Of a stretch of 54,404 nucleotides of DNA, positions 51,401-54,404 are shown piece after piece. Under the pieces are notes generated by a model. It was not told where the DNA came from. It ran no database searches and saw nothing but the letters and a program-made list of their open reading frames with translations. Origin of the DNA: Flavobacteriia bacterium (GTDB taxonomy: Bacteria; Bacteroidota; Bacteroidia; Flavobacteriales; Flavobacteriaceae); assembly GCA_018500075.1 (NCBI GenBank), contig JAHBAN010000008.1, positions 1-54,404 of the forward strand, given 5' to 3'. The stretch's first letter is position 1. Each line of letters begins with the position of its first letter. The position numbers and the translations under genes were made by a program.

Positions 51401-53025
51401 GCGGCCAGCTTCCGGGTATGAAAGTCACCGATCTGATCGCGCGGCTGCGCCACTCGACCAAAGGCGTAACGCTGATCAGCCCGCCGCCGCACCACGACAT
51501 CTACTCGATCGAAGACCTTGCGCAGCTGATCTATGATCTCAAACAGATCAACCCGCGCTGCAAAGTGACTGTGAAGCTCGTCGCATCAAGCGGCGTCGGA
51601 ACGATTGCGGCGGGTGTGGCCAAGGCCAAGGCCGATGTCATCCTGATTTCGGGGCACAACGGCGGCACCGGGGCCTCTCCTGCGACCAGCATCAAATTTG
51701 CCGGTCTGCCCTGGGAAATGGGGCTGACCGAAGCCCACCAAGTCTTGAGCATGAACAACCTGCGCGAGCGGGTCACGCTGCGCACGGATGGCGGGCTGCG
51801 CACAGGGCGCGATATTGTCATGGCAGCGATGCTTGGCGCGGAAGAATACGGGATCGGCACAGCCGCTCTCATCGCGATGGGCTGTATTATGGTGCGTCAG
51901 TGCCAGAGCAACACCTGCCCTGTAGGGGTCTGCACCCAAGACGAGGGTTTGCGCGCCAAATTTAGCGGCAACGCTGACAAGGTCGTCAATCTGATCACTT
52001 TCTACGCGACAGAAGTGCGCGAGATTCTGGCCGAAATCGGCGCGAGAAGCCTTGATGATGTTATCGGGCGCGCCGATCTTTTGAGCCAGGTCAGCCGTGG
52101 CTCGGAAAACCTTGATGATCTGGATTTGAACCCGCTTCTGATCACTGTGGACGGCGCAAAAGCGATCACTTATGACCGCGACCGCCCGCGCAACGCTGTG
52201 CCTGATACGCTGGATGCCGAAATCGTGCGGGACGCCCAACGCTTCCTTGAGGACGGCGAGAAAATGCAGCTGAGCTATGCTGTCCAGAACACGCATCGCA
52301 CCGTGGGCACACGCACATCCAGCCATATTGTGCGCAAGTTCGGGATGCGCAACAGCCTGCAGGACAACCATTTGACTGTGAAGCTGACAGGCAGCGCGGG
52401 CCAGTCTCTCGGGGCGTTTGCCGCGCCGGGCCTCAAGCTTGAAGTCAGTGGCGACGCCAACGACTATGTCGGCAAGGGCCTGTCGGGTGGTATGATTGTG
52501 GTGCGCCCGCCTATGGCGAGCAAGCTCACCGCGAGCGAGAACACCATCATTGGCAATACGGTGCTTTATGGTGCAACCGACGGGCATCTTTTTGCGGCGG
52601 GGCGTGCCGGCGAGCGCTTTGCTGTGCGCAACTCGGGCGCGCGCGTTGTGATTGAAGGCTGCGGCAGCAACGGCTGTGAGTATATGACAGGCGGTGTTGC
52701 TGTGATCCTTGGCAGCATCGGCGCAAACTTTGGCGCCGGGATGACGGGGGGTATGGCCTATGTCTATGACCCCGACGGCCGCGCGCAAGACCTTATGAAC
52801 CTTGAAACACTGGTGACCTGCCCTGTGAGCGTGCGCCACTGGGAAGAGGAGCTTAAGGGGCTTGTCATGCGCCATGCTGAAGAGACAGGCAGCCGCAAAG
52901 CCTCCGATATTCTGCTGCATTGGGATATGGAAAAGCAGAATTTCCTTCAGATCTGCCCCAAGGAGATGCTCGGCAAGCTGGCCCATCCGCTGACCACCGA
53001 AAGCGAAGCTGTGCCAGCCGAGTAA
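48487..53025 (+). CDS. gltB: Glutamate synthase large (alpha) subunit
   Basis: GltB makes two glutamates from glutamine and 2-oxoglutarate. The 1512-residue protein has all parts: a short propeptide, then class II glutamine amidotransferase with the nucleophile in EEHSSCGVGLV near residue 33; a central domain near 430-700; the FMN-binding synthase domain near 780-1180 with GEGGEDPAHF and ISGHNGGTGASP; the 3Fe-4S cysteines in MVRQCQSNTCPVGVC near 1140; and a C-terminal beta-helix with GGVAVILGSIGANFGAGMTGG. AAGGAGG precedes the start. It lies 4 bases after the GFA gene and is followed by a strong terminator. Confidence 0.98.
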   Translation: MTTYDENWVREEEAKRKWMAENGLYSEEEEHSSCGVGLVVSLDGKPRRKVVENGIAALKAIWHRGAVDADGKTGDGAGIHVQIPANFFYDQIRRTGHEPRMDELIAVGQIFLPRTDFGAQERCRTIVETEVLRLGYYIYGWRHVPVAIGCLGDKANATRPEIEQILISNTKGVDEEQFERELYVIRRRIEKAVTAAGIQGLYVCSLSCRSVIYKGMMLAEQVAEFYPDLMDERFESAFAIYHQRYSTNTFPQWWLAQPFRMLAHNGEINTLKGNVNWMKSHEIRMASSFFGDLAEDIKPIVQPGSSDSAALDAVFEVLVRAGRDAPMAKTMLIPESWSKQAVELPEAWRDMYSYCNSVIEPWDGPAALAMTDGRWVCAGLDRNGLRPMRYVVTGDGLLIAGSEAGMVPIDEAGVVEKGALGPGQLIAVDMKDGGLFHDTEIKDRMAAAQPFGEWVGKINELEQELAGVTEAPLFEGEELRKRQIAAGYTMEELEQVLAPMCEDAKEALASMGDDTPSAVLSKQYRPLSHYFRQNFSQVTNPPIDSLREFRVMSLKTRFGNLKNVLDQSSAQTEIIVLETPFVANAQWDEVTRHFNADLVEIDCTFEETAGENALRDALESIRRRAEDAVRSGAGHLVLTDQHQSESRVAIPMILATSAVHSWLTRKGLRTFCSLNVRAAECIDPHYFAVLVGCGATTVNPYLAEDSVADRIRRGLLDGTLTENMARYREAVDQGLLKIMAKMGISVISSYRGGMNFEAVGLSRAMCAEYFPGLTSRISGIGIRGIEQKAVSIHAKGFAAGADVLPIGGFYKARKSGETHAWGANTMHMMQAACNRASYEMWKNYSKAMQSNPPIHLRDLLAIKPLGKSIPLEEVESITSIRKRFVTPGMSLGALSPEAHKTLNVAMNRIGAKSDSGEGGEDPAHFHPEPNGDNPSAKIKQVASGRFGVTAEYLNQCEELEIKVAQGAKPGEGGQLPGMKVTDLIARLRHSTKGVTLISPPPHHDIYSIEDLAQLIYDLKQINPRCKVTVKLVASSGVGTIAAGVAKAKADVILISGHNGGTGASPATSIKFAGLPWEMGLTEAHQVLSMNNLRERVTLRTDGGLRTGRDIVMAAMLGAEEYGIGTAALIAMGCIMVRQCQSNTCPVGVCTQDEGLRAKFSGNADKVVNLITFYATEVREILAEIGARSLDDVIGRADLLSQVSRGSENLDDLDLNPLLITVDGAKAITYDRDRPRNAVPDTLDAEIVRDAQRFLEDGEKMQLSYAVQNTHRTVGTRTSSHIVRKFGMRNSLQDNHLTVKLTGSAGQSLGAFAAPGLKLEVSGDANDYVGKGLSGGMIVVRPPMASKLTASENTIIGNTVLYGATDGHLFAAGRAGERFAVRNSGARVVIEGCGSNGCEYMTGGVAVILGSIGANFGAGMTGGMAYVYDPDGRAQDLMNLETLVTCPVSVRHWEEELKGLVMRHAEETGSRKASDILLHWDMEKQNFLQICPKEMLGKLAHPLTTESEAVPAE

Positions 53026-53047
53026 ACCGGGCTTGAGACATATGAGG

Positions 53048-53082
53048 GGGCGGCGCGCGAGGGTGGGCCGCCCTTTTCTTTT
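53048..53082 (+). terminator. Rho-independent terminator of gltB
   Basis: GGGCGGC at 53048-53054 pairs with GCCGCCC at 53067-53073, with a 12-base loop, followed by TTTTCTTTT. It is 23 bases past the gltB stop and separates the glutamate synthase transcript from mtgA. Confidence 0.88.
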
Positions 53083-53127
53083 GGATTGCTGCTTTTCGGA
53101 CAGGGCCTTGGCCACTATAGGTAGAGT

Positions 53128-53844
53128 GTGAAGAAAAAAGCGACCAAGACCCAAGCGCCAGAGCGCAGTTTTCAGCCGCTGAAATGGCTCAAGCGGTGGG
53201 GTGTCAGGCTGTGCCTGCTGGTCTTTGGGCTGGGGCTTCTGACTGTCACGGCGCACCGTTTTGTTGCGCCGCCACAGGGGCTTTATATGCGTCAGGAGGC
53301 GGCGCGGCTTGGCGGGATCAAACAGAGCTGGGTGAGTGCAGACGCCATTGCACCTGTGATGTTTCGCTCTGTTGTGGCCGCCGAGGATGCCAATTTTTGC
53401 GCCCATTGGGGCTTTGATATGACTGCGATCCGCGCGGCGCTGGCCGACGGGACCGGGCGGGGCGCCTCGACACTGACCCAGCAGGTCGTGAAAAACGCCT
53501 ATCTCTGGCATGGCCGAAACTGGAGCCGAAAGGCGCTTGAGGCTGTTTTGACGCCGCTTGTCGAGCTGATCTGGCCAAAGCGGCGGATTTTGGAAGTCTA
53601 TCTCAATATTGCCGAGTTTGATGAGGGGGTCTTTGGCGTGAAGGCCGCGGCGCAGCATTATTTTGGCGTGACGCCCGCCCAGCTCAGCCCTCTGCAGGCG
53701 GCGCGGCTCGCCGCGATCCTGCCCGCGCCAAAGGAGCGCTCGGCCTCCAAGCCCTCGAGCTTTATTCGCAAGCGCACCGCAAGGATCCGCGACGGCGCTG
53801 AAACAATCCGCCGAGACGGGCGCGCGGCGTGTTTCGAGAGTTGA
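53128..53844 (+). CDS. mtgA: Monofunctional peptidoglycan glycosyltransferase MtgA
   Basis: MtgA polymerises lipid II into glycan strands without a transpeptidase domain (GT51 family). The 238-residue protein has one N-terminal membrane anchor (LCLLVFGLGLLTVTAHRFVA, about residues 29-48) and the GT51 motifs: VVAAEDANFCAHWGFD with the catalytic Glu near 86, RGASTLTQQVVKN near 113, and RRILEVYLNIAEFDEGVFGVKAAAQHYF near 150. The start is GTG at 53128 with weak ribosome-binding sequence; no better start is seen. It follows the gltB terminator. Confidence 0.96.
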   Translation: MKKKATKTQAPERSFQPLKWLKRWGVRLCLLVFGLGLLTVTAHRFVAPPQGLYMRQEAARLGGIKQSWVSADAIAPVMFRSVVAAEDANFCAHWGFDMTAIRAALADGTGRGASTLTQQVVKNAYLWHGRNWSRKALEAVLTPLVELIWPKRRILEVYLNIAEFDEGVFGVKAAAQHYFGVTPAQLSPLQAARLAAILPAPKERSASKPSSFIRKRTARIRDGAETIRRDGRAACFES

Positions 53845-53899
53845 AACTTCTCCGCTAAAGTTGCATTGAAGGGCAGTCCCAATCTTTTGAGCATCTCTT

Positions 53900-54404
53900 A
53901 TGGCCACTTTATTTCATGTTCCTCTCTCCCCGTTTTGTCGCAAGGTGCGGCTGAGCCTCGCTGAAAAGCGGATTGAATGTGAGCTGATTGAAGAACGCTA
54001 TTGGGAGAAGGACAGCGACTTTTTGCGCCGCAACCCGGCAGCGAAAGTGCCTGTTCTCAAGATTGACGGGCGCACGCTTTCGGAAAGTGCCGCGATTTGC
54101 GAATATCTGGAGGAAGTCTATCCGGAGGTGTCTTTGATGCCGGCGGCCCCGGCGGCGCGCTATGAGGTCCGCCGTATTGTGGGCTGGTTTGATGACAAGT
54201 TTCACAGCGAAGTGACCGCGAACCTTGTTTATGAGCGGGTCAACAAGAAGGTCATGGGGCAGGGCTATCCTGACAGTAAAAACGTGAAGGCCGGCGCGAA
54301 GGCGATCAAGTTTCATCTCGATTACATGACATGGCTGTTGGAGCAGCGGCGCTGGCTTGCGGGCAACGAAATGACGCTTGCAGACTTTGCGGCGGCGGCG
54401 CATC
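53900..54404 (+). CDS. Glutathione S-transferase family protein (cut by the window end)
   Basis: The frame is open from ATG 53900 to the end of the window (168 codons), so the C-terminus is missing. It begins TLFHVPLSPFCRKVRLSLAEKRI, a thioredoxin-like N-domain with the PFCRK motif, then NPAAKVPVLKIDGRTLSESAAICEYLEE with the cis-Pro VPVL and the glutathione-binding E-S-A pair. The helical C-domain starts near 95 (WLAGNEMTLADFAAAA) and contains the usual N-capping Asp. GST activity is likely in some form, but the substrate is unknown. Stress or catabolic roles are both possible. Confidence 0.9.
   Translation, partial: MATLFHVPLSPFCRKVRLSLAEKRIECELIEERYWEKDSDFLRRNPAAKVPVLKIDGRTLSESAAICEYLEEVYPEVSLMPAAPAARYEVRRIVGWFDDKFHSEVTANLVYERVNKKVMGQGYPDSKNVKAGAKAIKFHLDYMTWLLEQRRWLAGNEMTLADFAAAAH

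Noticed and set aside
51586..53907. Long antisense frame of 773 codons opposite gltB
   Set aside because: It lies wholly opposite gltB and mtgA, has no ribosome site or family motifs, and such frames are common in GC-rich DNA.
1..54404. CRISPR array, prophage, integrase or insertion sequence
   Set aside because: No regularly spaced direct repeats, transposase or integrase frames were seen. The island at 30.7-33.3 kb has no visible mobility gene.

Overview
The window reads as a chromosomal segment of an alphaproteobacterium of the Rhodobacterales, most likely a marine Roseobacter-group organism. This rests on gene order and protein style: peptidylprolyl isomerase-argJ-mutT divergent from secA, a secreted 'secA neighbour' protein, a binding-protein/OmpA fusion, lptC-lptA-lptB-hpf-ptsN, a NodH-like sulfotransferase at the end of a glycan operon, and a ureDABCEFG cluster with a small extra gene. 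The DNA is moderately GC-rich and the genes are tightly packed, with many ATGA or GTGA overlaps. No database could be searched, so all names come from motifs and family resemblance.

Layout. 1-10.7 kb: end of the nusA-infB operon (infB with its terminator), a 50-residue unknown gene, then mutT, argJ and a parvulin-type isomerase on the minus strand, divergent from secA, a secreted protein of unknown role and a periplasmic-binding/OmpA fusion. 10.7-15.7 kb: radC, dnaJ and dnaK (minus strand) and alkB. 15.6-26.7 kb: a secreted SH3 protein coupled to an ABC-2 glycan-export permease, and divergent from it a collinear run cysQ, GT2, galU, galE, GT4, GT2-like, GT14 and sulfotransferase. 26.7-30.5 kb: ptsN, hpf, lptB, lptA, lptC and an RNase D-type exonuclease (minus strand). 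30.7-33.3 kb: a visibly more A+T-rich island with a phage-type cytosine-5 methyltransferase and a convergent HNH restriction-type nuclease gene broken by an in-frame TGA. 33.3-38.9 kb: an RND efflux operon (cytochrome b561, adaptor, pump) with a divergent TetR regulator and a clear palindromic operator. 39.1-44.2 kb: the urease operon. 44.2-54.4 kb: tRNA-Leu(CAG), an NDUFA9-like protein, uppP, gltD, a GFA-family gene, gltB, mtgA and a GST gene cut by the window end.

How the genes work together. The 17.2-26.7 kb run is the most coherent candidate system. GalU and GalE make UDP-glucose and UDP-galactose, four glycosyltransferases assemble a glycan, a terminal protein with two sulfotransferase-like halves could sulfate it from PAPS, and CysQ could remove the inhibitory by-product PAP. 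A divergent capsule-type permease could export it. A sulfated surface polysaccharide is therefore predicted. PAPS synthesis genes and the export ATPase are not in the window.

Other points for a second look: two copies of a DNA element with three GTGCAC palindromes exactly 11 bp apart, in front of short ORFs with related starts; a histidine-rich 55-residue membrane peptide encoded between ureA and ureB; and the methyltransferase left without its nuclease.
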